Shown here piece by piece: positions 1-7,791 of a stretch of 64,000 nucleotides of DNA; the stretch's first letter is position 1; the number at the start of each line of letters is the position of its first letter. Source of the stretch: Flavobacterium caeni. Lineage in GTDB: Bacteria; Bacteroidota; Bacteroidia; Flavobacteriales; Flavobacteriaceae. The stretch lies in the NCBI RefSeq assembly GCF_900101895.1, contig NZ_FMVF01000009.1, positions 124,001 through 188,000 of the forward strand, in the 5' to 3' direction. The position numbers and the translations under genes are program-made. Under the pieces are notes generated by a model that searched no databases, was not told the origin of the DNA, and worked only from the letters and a program-made list of their open reading frames with translations.

Positions 1-9
1 AGTACACAT

Positions 10-85
10 TGGAGCGAAAAACGGGATTCGAACCCGCGACCTCCACCTTGGCAAGGTGGCGCTCTACCAACTGAGCTATTTTCGC
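10..85 (-). tRNA. tRNA-Gly (GCC anticodon)
   Basis: Read on the minus strand this folds as a complete cloverleaf. The acceptor stem is GCGAAAA (85-79) with TTTTCGC (20-14), the D arm contains AGCTCAGTTGGTAGAGC, the anticodon loop is CTTGCCAAG with anticodon GCC, and the T arm has GGTTCGAATCC. The discriminator base is T at 13 and a CCA end is encoded at 12-10. It lies downstream of mutS on the same strand but has its own promoter-like sequence, so it is probably transcribed separately. Confidence 0.97.
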
Positions 86-128
86 GTACATTCTTTTAAA
101 GAACCAATACATTGCTGTATTGCGAGGG

Positions 129-159
129 CAAATTTACTACTAAAATCCAATTATGCAAA
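129..159 (-). promoter_or_regulatory. Bacteroidota promoter for tRNA-Gly
   Basis: On the minus strand TTTG (159-156) is followed after exactly 19 bases by TAAATTTG (136-129). This matches the known Bacteroidota consensus TTTG-N19-TAnnTTTG. The start of transcription would be near 122, leaving a leader of about 37 bases before the tRNA, which is reasonable for a processed tRNA precursor. Confidence 0.75.
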
Positions 160-223
160 CGTTTTTTGCAAAATTTGTCCCGAAAAAAATTAATCCGCTG
201 ATAACGAAACGGTAATACCCGAA

Positions 224-2830
224 CTATTTTTTGGTCAGCATCCGTTTGATCTCGTTGAGTTTCATCATCGCCTCGATTGGCGTGAGCGTATTGAGGTCGA
301 GCCCCAGGATTTCTTCCTTGATTTCTTCCAGCAGCGGATCGTCGAGGTTAAAGAAACTCATCTGCAGTTCCTGCTTTTCTTCCTTGACACCATTGAGCGC
401 TTCACCCGAATGGTCTTTCTCTAATTTCTTGAGCAACTTCTGCGCGCGTGAAATCACCGTTTGCGGCATACCCGCCATCTTTGCGACATGGATTCCAAAG
501 CTGTGCGCGCTTCCACCCTGCACCAACTTTCGGATGAACAGCACCGTATCTTTCATCTCCTTGACCGCCACGTTGAAATTCTTGACCCTTCCAAAAATAT
601 CCGACATTTCGTTGAGTTCGTGGTAGTGTGTCGCAAACAACGTCTTGGGACGCGCCGGATGTTCGTGCAAAAATTCGGCAATCGCCCATGCAATCGAGAT
701 GCCGTCGTAGGTGCTTGTCCCGCGTCCGATCTCGTCGAGCAACACCAAACTACGGTCTGAAATATTGTTCAGGATCGACGCCGTCTCGTTCATCTCGACC
801 ATAAACGTCGACTCGCCCATCGAGATGTTGTCCGAGGCGCCCACACGCGTAAAAATCTTGTCCACCACACCCATCGTGACACTTTCGGCGGGCACAAAGC
901 TTCCCATCTGCGCGAGCAAAACGATCAATGCAGTTTGCCGCAAAATCGCCGATTTACCCGACATGTTCGGGCCCGTAATCATGATGATTTGCTGGTTTTC
1001 GCGGTCGAGCAGCACATCATTGGCGATGTACGGCGTTCCCACCGGAAGCTGTTTTTCGATCACCGGATGGCGTCCGTTCTTGATGTCGAGCGCAAAATCG
1101 TCGGTCAGTTCGGGGCAAACGTATTTGTTCTCGATGGCCAATTGGGCAAACGACGCCAGGCAATCGAGCTGCGCAACCAACTGGGCATTGGCCTGCACCT
1201 GTTTGATGTAGCCCGAGAGCCATGCGACCAACTGCTCGAACAATTCGACCTCGAGTTTGTATATTTTTTCTTCGGCGCCCAGGATTTTGCTTTCGTATTC
1301 CTTGAGTTCCTCGGTGATGTAGCGCTCGGCGTTCACCAACGTTTGCTTGCGGATCCATTCCGCAGGCACCTTGTCTTTGTGCGTATTGCGTACCTCGATA
1401 TAATACCCGAACACATTGTTGAACGAAATCTTGAGCGACGAAATGCCCGTTCGCTCCGATTCCGATTTTTCGATGCCTTCCAGAAAATTCTTGCCCGAAG
1501 TCGAAATCGCGCGCAACTCATCGAGCTCTGGATGTACGCCTTGTGCGATGGCATTGCCCTTGGCGATCGCAACAGGTGCCTCCGGGTTCAGGGTCGCGGC
1601 TATTTTCTCGCGAAGCATTGCGCAGTCGTGCAACCGCTCGCCAAACGCCTTGACCGACGGATGGTCGCTGCCCAGCGCAAGGGCTTTGATGGGCGCAATG
1701 GCATCGAGCGATTCCTTGAGCGACACCACTTCGCGCGGACTGACCTTACCCGTGGCGATTTTCGAGATCAAACGCTCCAAATCGGCCATACGTTTGATTT
1801 GCTGTTGGATATTTTGCAGCACGTTTTTGTGGTCCTTCAAATAACCGACAAGCTCATGCCTTTCGACGATTCGCGAGCGGTCTTTGAGCGGCAGCGCCAG
1901 CCAACGTTTGAGCAAACGCCCGCCCATGGGCGACAACGTGCGGTCGATCACATCGAGCAACGTCACGGCGTTCGGATTGTAGCTGTGGTACAGTTCGAGG
2001 TTTCTGATCGTAAAACGGTCCATCCACACATAGGCGTCTTCGGCAATGCGTTGGATCGAGGCGATGTGCTGCAGTTTGTTGTGTTGCGTTTCAGACAGAT
2101 AGTACAAAATCGCACCCGACGACACCACGCCTTCGGCCAAATCCTCGATCCCGAAACCTTTGAGCGAATTGGTCCCGAAGTGTTTGGTTAACGACTCCTC
2201 GGCATAGTCTTGTTTGTAAATCCAGTCCTCGAGCAGGAACGTATGGAAATCGTCGCCAAAAAAAGACTTGAACTGTCCCTTGTGCGCCTTGGGCACGAGT
2301 ACTTCGCTCGGACGAAAGTTCTGCAACAGTTTGTCGATGTATTCTTCGTTGCCCTGCGCCGTCAGGAATTCCCCGGTCGAGACGTCCAGGAATGAAATCC
2401 CGATGAGCTTCTTCCCGAAATGAACCGACGCCAAAAAGTTGTTCGACTTGGACTGCAACACCTCGTCGTTGAGCGCCACGCCGGGCGTCACCAATTCGGT
2501 CACGCCACGTTTGACGATGGTCTTGGTCATTTTCGGATCTTCGAGCTGGTCGCAAACGGCCACGCGCAACCCGGCCTTGACCAGCTTGGGCAAATAGGTG
2601 TTCAACGAATGGTGTGGGAATCCGGCCAATGCCGTCTCTGATTCCGAACCGTTGCCGCGTTTGGTCAGCGTAATACCAAGGATCTTCGAGGCGCGTATCG
2701 CATCTTCGCCAAAGGTCTCGTAAAAGTCGCCCACGCGAAACAACAAGCACGCATCGGGATACTTGCGTTTGATCTCGTTGTACTGCTTCATGAGCGGCGT
2801 TTCCTTGAATTCTTTTGATGCGGCGGCCAA
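224..2830 (-). CDS. mutS: DNA mismatch repair ATPase MutS
   Basis: MutS recognises mispaired and unpaired bases and starts mismatch repair with MutL. The protein has 868 residues, the usual length. The mismatch-binding Phe-x-Glu is visible as F36-Y37-E38 in GDFYETF, at the same numbering as in E. coli. The ATPase core shows Walker [10 protein letters not shown] near residue 618 and Walker [17 protein letters not shown]. The start used here is TTG at 2830: the N-terminus it gives ([17 protein letters not shown]) resembles that of other flavobacterial MutS proteins as I recall them, and no ATG lies between it and the in-frame ATG at 2791, which is the alternative start. The gene is divergent from the DUF1573 gene. 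Identification is certain; only the start is open. Confidence 0.98.
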   Translation of the reverse strand: MAAASKEFKETPLMKQYNEIKRKYPDACLLFRVGDFYETFGEDAIRASKILGITLTKRGNGSESETALAGFPHHSLNTYLPKLVKAGLRVAVCDQLEDPKMTKTIVKRGVTELVTPGVALNDEVLQSKSNNFLASVHFGKKLIGISFLDVSTGEFLTAQGNEEYIDKLLQNFRPSEVLVPKAHKGQFKSFFGDDFHTFLLEDWIYKQDYAEESLTKHFGTNSLKGFGIEDLAEGVVSSGAILYYLSETQHNKLQHIASIQRIAEDAYVWMDRFTIRNLELYHSYNPNAVTLLDVIDRTLSPMGGRLLKRWLALPLKDRSRIVERHELVGYLKDHKNVLQNIQQQIKRMADLERLISKIATGKVSPREVVSLKESLDAIAPIKALALGSDHPSVKAFGERLHDCAMLREKIAATLNPEAPVAIAKGNAIAQGVHPELDELRAISTSGKNFLEGIEKSESERTGISSLKISFNNVFGYYIEVRNTHKDKVPAEWIRKQTLVNAERYITEELKEYESKILGAEEKIYKLEVELFEQLVAWLSGYIKQVQANAQLVAQLDCLASFAQLAIENKYVCPELTDDFALDIKNGRHPVIEKQLPVGTPYIANDVLLDRENQQIIMITGPNMSGKSAILRQTALIVLLAQMGSFVPAESVTMGVVDKIFTRVGASDNISMGESTFMVEMNETASILNNISDRSLVLLDEIGRGTSTYDGISIAWAIAEFLHEHPARPKTLFATHYHELNEMSDIFGRVKNFNVAVKEMKDTVLFIRKLVQGGSAHSFGIHVAKMAGMPQTVISRAQKLLKKLEKDHSGEALNGVKEEKQELQMSFFNLDDPLLEEIKEEILGLDLNTLTPIEAMMKLNEIKRMLTKK

Positions 2831-2911
2831 ACTTTACGGGGTTTTTAAATTCGTGTCGGCGAATTTAGCGAATAAATACCAATCCAAAAATTAATTTAAT
2901 TTTATGACGGT

Positions 2912-2946
2912 TTTGTATTCATCTAAAATTTTTTTATCTAGATTTG
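2912..2946 (+). promoter_or_regulatory. Probable promoter of the DUF1573 gene
   Basis: TAGATTTG at 2939-2946 matches the Bacteroidota -7 box TAnnTTTG. A TTTG at 2912-2915 is the nearest -33 candidate, but the 23-base spacing is a little longer than the usual 19-21. The ATG is 24 bases further on. Confidence 0.45.
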
Positions 2947-2970
2947 TCGGGTAATTCAAATAAAAACACA

Positions 2971-3426
2971 ATGAAAAAAATATTTTTAGTTGCTGTTTTG
3001 GCTGTATTCAGCGTTACCGCACAAGCGCAAGCCAAGAAAACAACCAAAGCCGCTCCGGCCAAAAAAGAAGTCAAAGCCGATGCTCCTAAAGTAGAAGGCG
3101 CAGGCATGGTGTTCGAATCAGAAACCATCGATTACGGTACGATTCCACACAACGCCGACGGCAAACGCGAATTCGTTTTGACCAACAACGGCAACAAGCC
3201 CTTGATCATCACCAACGCCACAGGTTCTTGCGGCTGTACGGTTCCTACTTATCCTAAGGAGCCGATTGCACCAGGCGCCAAAGCGGTTATCGGTGTGAAA
3301 TATGCCACCGACCGTGTGGGTGCTTTCACCAAAACCGTGACCATCACGTCTAACGCCGAAGGACAAGCTTCTAAAGTATTGACCATCAAAGGAACCGTCT
3401 TGGGTGACGACGCACCAAAAGGCTAA
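2971..3426 (+). CDS. Secreted DUF1573 domain protein
   Basis: A protein of 151 residues. It starts with a signal peptide (MKKIFLVAVLAVFSVTAQAQ), then a Lys/Ala-rich linker to about residue 35, then one DUF1573 domain, an Ig-like fold common in Bacteroidota envelopes. The family hallmark GSCGCT is present (NATGSCGCTVPTYPKEPI). The ATG at 2971 is preferred over a TTG nine codons upstream because it places the signal peptide exactly at the N-terminus. A strong terminator follows, so it is monocistronic. Its molecular role is unknown; the paired cysteines suggest a periplasmic or surface protein. Confidence 0.9.
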   Translation: MKKIFLVAVLAVFSVTAQAQAKKTTKAAPAKKEVKADAPKVEGAGMVFESETIDYGTIPHNADGKREFVLTNNGNKPLIITNATGSCGCTVPTYPKEPIAPGAKAVIGVKYATDRVGAFTKTVTITSNAEGQASKVLTIKGTVLGDDAPKG

Positions 3427-3445
3427 TCCCCATTAACGATATCAC

Positions 3446-3475
3446 AAAAGCTCTCTTTTTAGGGAGCTTTTTTTA
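3446..3475 (+). terminator. Rho-independent terminator after the DUF1573 gene
   Basis: The arms AAAAGCTC(TCT) at 3446-3456 and (AGG)GAGCTTTT at 3461-3471 form a stem with one G-U pair and a short loop, followed by a T-tract. The next gene starts only about 10 bases downstream. Confidence 0.85.
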
Positions 3476-3481
3476 TTTTTG
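3474..3481 (+). promoter_or_regulatory. TAnnTTTG element in the terminator tail, ahead of the RNA methyltransferase
   Basis: TATTTTTG fits the -7 consensus and overlaps the T-tract of the preceding terminator. The ATG lies only 4 bases after it, so a transcript from this element would be leaderless or nearly so. No TTTG is seen at the proper -33 distance. Confidence 0.4.
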
Positions 3482-3485
3482 CACC

Positions 3486-4016
3486 ATGCGTAAATTAGAA
3501 AACAGCGAACTCGACCGTAAATCGGTACAGGATTTCAAACAGGCCCAAAAAACGCCGCTCATCTTGGTGTTGGACGACATCCGAAGCCTGCACAACATTG
3601 GGTCGGTGTTCCGTACGGCCGATGCCTTTTTGATCGAAAAAATCTACCTGTGCGGCATCACGGCCACCCCACCCAACAAGGAAATCCACAAAACGGCGCT
3701 GGGTGCCACCGAAACCGTCGATTGGCAGCACGACAAAGATGTGCTCTCGGTGATCGCGAACTTGCAAGCCGAGCAAGTGGCGGTTTATGCCATCGAACAG
3801 GTCGAAAACGCCACCTTCCTGAACGACTTTGCGCCCGAACCGGGCAAAAAATACGCGCTCGTGTTTGGAAACGAAGTTTTTGGCGTCAACCAAAAAGCGG
3901 TAGCGGCCTGTAACGGCAGCATCGAAATCCCGCAACTGGGATCGAAACACTCGCTCAACATTTCGGTCAGCGCCGGTATTGTCGTGTGGGATTTGTTCCA
4001 GAAAATGGCCCGATAA
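3486..4016 (+). CDS. SpoU/TrmH-family RNA 2'-O-methyltransferase
   Basis: A 176-residue SPOUT methyltransferase with the three characteristic stretches: LVLDDIRSLHNIGSVFRTAD near residues 26-45 (motif 1, with N and R for RNA and cofactor contact), ALVFGNEVFGVN (motif 2) and IPQLGSKHSLNISVSAGIVV (motif 3). These proteins use S-adenosylmethionine to methylate a ribose 2'-OH in tRNA or rRNA. It is short, containing only the catalytic domain, as in TrmL-like or TrmH-like members; the exact substrate cannot be told from sequence. Confidence 0.9.
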   Translation: MRKLENSELDRKSVQDFKQAQKTPLILVLDDIRSLHNIGSVFRTADAFLIEKIYLCGITATPPNKEIHKTALGATETVDWQHDKDVLSVIANLQAEQVAVYAIEQVENATFLNDFAPEPGKKYALVFGNEVFGVNQKAVAACNGSIEIPQLGSKHSLNISVSAGIVVWDLFQKMAR

Positions 4017-4087
4017 CGTTTCGCGCCACTACGAATAGGCGCTGGAGCTAAAAACGAGCGTTCAACTTACCGAAATCCAGCCCTTGC

Positions 4088-4630
4088 TTAACGCCGCTGT
4101 TGGCCGACATGCAATTGGTTTTCTAAATAAATTCTTTTTGCCAACGCCAAATCCAGCGTTTTCTCATCGGATATTTCGATGAAATATTCCAACTGCCATT
4201 TTTGCGTTTTTTCGGCTTGTTTACTATTTGGCTTATCCCAAATCGGATAAACACGCAAACCTCTTTTTCCTTGGGTTGAAGCACTTGAAATTATACCTTG
4301 ACGCAAAAGAACAGGCTTCGGAAATACGAATTGTGCGGTTCTTTTTTCGAACGCTACATTTATGATGATATAGTCAAGTTGGTCAGCGACATCATAAGGT
4401 TGCGTGACCCCAATTTCATTTCTTTTCCAAACCGTAACAAATTGCCCAATTTTCTTTGGCGTAATCTTAGCATTTCTAAATAGTACTTTTTTGGCGTCAA
4501 TGTCAAAACTGTATGCCGAATATGCTGCACTTTCTTTATTTTCTATAAGATTGCCGAAACGCATTCCAAGTTTATCAAAAACCTGACTTTTAATCTTAAA
4601 GAGGATTTCCGGAATTTTTGTTTCAGTCAT
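4088..4630 (-). CDS. MepB-family protein
   Basis: A 180-residue protein that matches my memory of the MepB family (PF08877), first named from the mepRAB locus of Staphylococcus aureus, where its function is unknown. Typical stretches are AYSFDIDAKKVLFRNAKITP, KKIGQFVTVWKRN, the TQPYD segment, QFVFPKPVL and GKRGLRVYPIWDKP. Its base composition is clearly A+T-richer than mutS or folK on either side, and it sits alone between two housekeeping genes. I take this as a sign of recent transfer. No efflux pump or MarR regulator accompanies it here. Confidence 0.8.
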   Translation of the reverse strand: MTETKIPEILFKIKSQVFDKLGMRFGNLIENKESAAYSAYSFDIDAKKVLFRNAKITPKKIGQFVTVWKRNEIGVTQPYDVADQLDYIIINVAFEKRTAQFVFPKPVLLRQGIISSASTQGKRGLRVYPIWDKPNSKQAEKTQKWQLEYFIEISDEKTLDLALAKRIYLENQLHVGQQRR

Positions 4631-4664
4631 TGTTTTGTTCGCAATGTTGCAGCAGGTCGGCTAC

Positions 4665-5795
4665 CTACCCTATTTTTTGCTGGATCTGTTCGAGTATGAA
4701 CACATAGTCTTCCTGGTTCTTGACGAAATCGCGATCAGAAACATCAATAACCAGCACGTTCAAATCGGGTTGCGATTTGATGTAATCCAAATACCCCCTA
4801 TTGATTTTATCGAGATAATCGGCCGGGATTTCCTGCTCGTAACTGCGCCCGCGCTGTTTGATGTTGGCCAGCAACCGCTCGGTGTTCTGGTACAGATACA
4901 CATACAAATCGGGCTTGGGCATTTCGCGGTAAATGATCTCGAACAACTTGCGGTACAGCCTGTACTCGTCGTCGGTGAGCGTGATCTTTGCAAAAATCAA
5001 CGATTTGAAGATGTGGTAATCGGCCACGATAAAATCCTTGAACAAATCAAATTGCGCGAGGTCGTCGGCGATTTGCTGGTACCTGTCGGCCAAAAAAGAC
5101 ATTTCGAGCGGAAACGCATACCGCGCCTGGTCTTCGTAAAACTTGGGCAAAAACGGGTTGTCGGCAAACCGCTCGAGCACCGTCTTGGCGTTAAAATCCT
5201 CGGCAATCTTGTTGGTAAGCGTGGTTTTGCCTGCCCCGATGTTTCCTTCGATGGCGATGTAGTTGAAATGCTCGAGTTGGATGGCCGAAAGCGGCGCCTG
5301 CAACGTGCCGATCACCTTGCACTGGCTTTTGTCTTCGGAAGCGCGCAACAATTCGGGCAGGTATTTTTGCAGGATCGGATGCCGCCAATCGAGCTTCAAG
5401 TCGCGCATCGGAAGCAATACAAACAAACGCTCCTGCATGTGCGGATGCGGCACCTGGAGGTTGCCTGTGGCGATGATATCTTCGTCAAAAGCAATCAGGT
5501 CGATGTCGATCGTACGCGATTGGTAGCCTTCGCCCTGGTTCCTGACACGGCCCAGGCTTTCCTCTATCGAAAGGATTTTCGAAAGGATTTCCTGCGCGGT
5601 CCTGGTGGCGTGCAACACCAACGCGCAATTGTAAAACGGTGCGCTTTCGAAACCCCAGGCAGGTGTTTCATACAGCTTTGAAACCTTGACCACCGTACCC
5701 GCCTTTTGGTGGATCAGCGCCAACGCCGATTGGATATACTGCAAGCGGTCGCCCTGGTTGCTGCCTATCGATAAAATGACTTGGTGCTGGTTCAT
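4665..5795 (-). CDS. folK: Fusion of HPPK (FolK) and deoxynucleoside kinase
   Basis: A 376-residue protein with two complete enzymes. Residues 1 to about 140 are 6-hydroxymethyl-7,8-dihydropterin pyrophosphokinase (folate synthesis), with SIGSNQGDR, the signature RTIDIDLIAFDE near residue 94 and VPHPHMQERLFVLLPM. A linker of about 40 residues follows. Residues from about 176 are a deoxynucleoside kinase, with P-loop GNIGAGKTT near 184, the ERF motif, the DRY motif in FLADRYQQI and a C-terminal ERLLANIKQRGRSYE lid region. The kinase phosphorylates deoxynucleosides for salvage; its base specificity cannot be read. The joint is in frame with no stop, so this is a real fusion rather than two adjacent genes. 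Confidence 0.93.
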   Translation of the reverse strand: MNQHQVILSIGSNQGDRLQYIQSALALIHQKAGTVVKVSKLYETPAWGFESAPFYNCALVLHATRTAQEILSKILSIEESLGRVRNQGEGYQSRTIDIDLIAFDEDIIATGNLQVPHPHMQERLFVLLPMRDLKLDWRHPILQKYLPELLRASEDKSQCKVIGTLQAPLSAIQLEHFNYIAIEGNIGAGKTTLTNKIAEDFNAKTVLERFADNPFLPKFYEDQARYAFPLEMSFLADRYQQIADDLAQFDLFKDFIVADYHIFKSLIFAKITLTDDEYRLYRKLFEIIYREMPKPDLYVYLYQNTERLLANIKQRGRSYEQEIPADYLDKINRGYLDYIKSQPDLNVLVIDVSDRDFVKNQEDYVFILEQIQQKIG

Positions 5796-5834
5796 ATTAA
5801 GGGCAAATTAACTAAAAGAATTTTAGAAACCGCG

Positions 5835-5842
5835 TATATTTG
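5835..5842 (+). promoter_or_regulatory. -7 box upstream of sppA
   Basis: TATATTTG matches TAnnTTTG. No clear TTTG lies 19-21 bases before it. Transcription would begin near 5848 and leave a leader of about 50 bases before the sppA ATG at 5897. Confidence 0.45.
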
Positions 5843-5896
5843 CTGGGGCTGTTGATAAGTTGTTCGCGGCCCGGCAAACCCAAACCCTTTCACATT

Positions 5897-7660
5897 ATGC
5901 GGTTTTTATCGAACGTTTTGGCCACGCTGGTTGGCCTGTTTATTTTTTGCATGATGGGCTTTTTCCTGCTCATCTTTATCGCCGCCATCGCGGGCAGCGG
6001 TTCCGATACCGTTTCGGTCAAGGACAATTCGGTGATTGTACTCGATTTGTCGCGTATCACCAACGATTACGGTGGCAAGATCAACTACAAAGACATCGAC
6101 TATTTCGAGGAAAACCACGACGGTGTCGTCGACATACTGCGCGCCATCGAAGCCGCGCAAACCGACCCGAGCATCAAGGGCATCTCGATCCTGAACAACC
6201 AATCGCAACTCGGCATGGCGCAAAACAAGGCCATACGCGATGCGCTCGAACAGTTCAAGCAATCGGGCAAGTTCGTCTACGCCTACGCCAACTACTATAC
6301 GCAAAAGGAATACTACCTGAACTCGGTGGCCAATGCGGTGTATTTGAACCCGGTAGGTGAAATGGACTTCAAAGGGCTGTCCTCAGAAATCATGTTCTTC
6401 AAAGACCTGCAGGAGAAATCGGGTGTCAAGGTCGAAGTGATCCGTCACGGCAAATACAAAAGCGCCGTCGAACCGTTCCTCGACAACAAAATGAGCGACG
6501 CCAACCGCGAGCAAATCTCGGCCTTGCTGCAATCGGTTTGGGATGCGACCATTGTAGACATCGCCAAAAGCCGAAACGTGCCCGAACAAAGGCTCAACGA
6601 AATCGCTAACGGACTCCTCGCGCGTACGCCCGAGATGGCGCTGGCCGAAAAACTGGTCGACAAAGTGGTGTATGAAGACGTATACCACGACGACATCCGC
6701 AAAAAACTCAAGGTAGACGCAAACGAAAAATACAACCAGATCGACATCCTCGATTATGCCGAAAACATAGCCACCACGGCCGATACTTACCTGGCGCCCG
6801 ACAAAATCGCGATCATTTATGCGCAAGGCGAAATCGACGGTGGCGAAGGCGACGTGACCACCATAGGCGAAGGGTCGATCCGGCGTTCGCTTCAAGAGGC
6901 GCGCAAAGACGATGCGGTCAAGGCCATCGTTTTGCGCATCGATTCGCCCGGCGGAAGCGCGCTGACCTCCGATTTGATCTGGCGCGAAATCGAACTGACC
7001 AAAAAAGAAAAACCCGTCGTGGTATCGATGGGCAACCTCGCGGCCTCGGGCGGCTACTACATCGCGTGCAACAGCAACCGCATTTTTGCCGAAGCCAACA
7101 CCATTACGGGATCGATCGGCGTGTTTGGGATGCTTCCGAACTTTACGCCATTGGCCACCAAGATCGGCATCAACACCGAACAGGTTTCGACGCACGCCAA
7201 CGCCGCGGGCTACAGCGCGTTCAAGCCGTTGTCGGAAAACTTCAAGAACGTCACGCAGGAAAGCGTCGAGCGCATTTACGGCACTTTTGTAGACCGCGTG
7301 GCCAAGGGTCGGAAAATGACGACCGCCGCGGTAGATTCGATTGGGCAAGGGCGCGTATGGTCGGGTTCCGAAGCACTGAAGATTGGGCTCGTAGACGAAA
7401 TCGGCGGACTCGACGACGCCATCGCGTATGCGGCCAAACTCGCCAAGACCGAAGATTTTGCCACGCAAGACTTTCCCGAGTACGAAAAGAGTTTTTGGGA
7501 TTGGCTCGAAAGCATGGGCATGCCATTCGCCAAAAGCCGCGAAACGGTACTGCGCGAAGAAATCGGCGAGGAAAACTACCGCATGATCCAACAAATAAAG
7601 CGCATCACCGCGCAAAAAGGCGTACGGGCGGCCCTGCCGTTTGGCATCGACATAAGATAA
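5897..7660 (+). CDS. sppA: Signal peptide peptidase SppA, 67K type
   Basis: A membrane-anchored serine protease that degrades signal peptides left after export. It has 587 residues with two tandem ClpP-like domains, the long (67K) form. A transmembrane anchor covers about residues 5-30. The Ser/Lys dyad spans both halves: Lys188 in [10 protein letters not shown] of the N-terminal domain and Ser384 in AASGGYY of the C-terminal domain. The ATG at 5897 is chosen because it begins directly before the anchor ([15 protein letters not shown]); an upstream in-frame start at 5840 would add 19 residues unlike a signal sequence. Confidence 0.95.
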   Translation: MRFLSNVLATLVGLFIFCMMGFFLLIFIAAIAGSGSDTVSVKDNSVIVLDLSRITNDYGGKINYKDIDYFEENHDGVVDILRAIEAAQTDPSIKGISILNNQSQLGMAQNKAIRDALEQFKQSGKFVYAYANYYTQKEYYLNSVANAVYLNPVGEMDFKGLSSEIMFFKDLQEKSGVKVEVIRHGKYKSAVEPFLDNKMSDANREQISALLQSVWDATIVDIAKSRNVPEQRLNEIANGLLARTPEMALAEKLVDKVVYEDVYHDDIRKKLKVDANEKYNQIDILDYAENIATTADTYLAPDKIAIIYAQGEIDGGEGDVTTIGEGSIRRSLQEARKDDAVKAIVLRIDSPGGSALTSDLIWREIELTKKEKPVVVSMGNLAASGGYYIACNSNRIFAEANTITGSIGVFGMLPNFTPLATKIGINTEQVSTHANAAGYSAFKPLSENFKNVTQESVERIYGTFVDRVAKGRKMTTAAVDSIGQGRVWSGSEALKIGLVDEIGGLDDAIAYAAKLAKTEDFATQDFPEYEKSFWDWLESMGMPFAKSRETVLREEIGEENYRMIQQIKRITAQKGVRAALPFGIDIR

Positions 7661-7690
7661 GCCAGGCCAAGACGTCCTAAAATTTTGATA

Positions 7691-7724
7691 AAAGTGCGGC
7701 AAAATCCAACATTTGCCGCACTTT
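7691..7724 (+). terminator. Hairpin after sppA, possible terminator
   Basis: A perfect 13-bp stem: AAAGTGCGGCAAA (7691-7703) with TTTGCCGCACTTT (7712-7724) and an 8-base loop. Only a weak T-rich run follows, so it may act as a terminator or an mRNA-stabilising end. Confidence 0.6.
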
Positions 7725-7733
7725 GTCGTTACT

Positions 7734-7764
7734 TTTGAAACTGTTAAAATTTGCGCTATTTTTG
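7734..7764 (+). promoter_or_regulatory. Canonical Bacteroidota promoter for the AsmA-family gene
   Basis: TTTG at 7734-7737, a spacer of exactly 19 bases, then TATTTTTG at 7757-7764. Both boxes and the spacing match the consensus. The ATG at 7792 gives a leader of about 20 bases. Confidence 0.8.
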
Positions 7765-7791
7765 CGCCATCGTAGAACCAAACCCTGAATC

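Noticed and set aside
4017..4087. Hairpin GCGCC...GGCGC after the methyltransferase gene as a terminator
   Set aside because: The stem is only five pairs with a long loop and no T-tract; it is not convincing.
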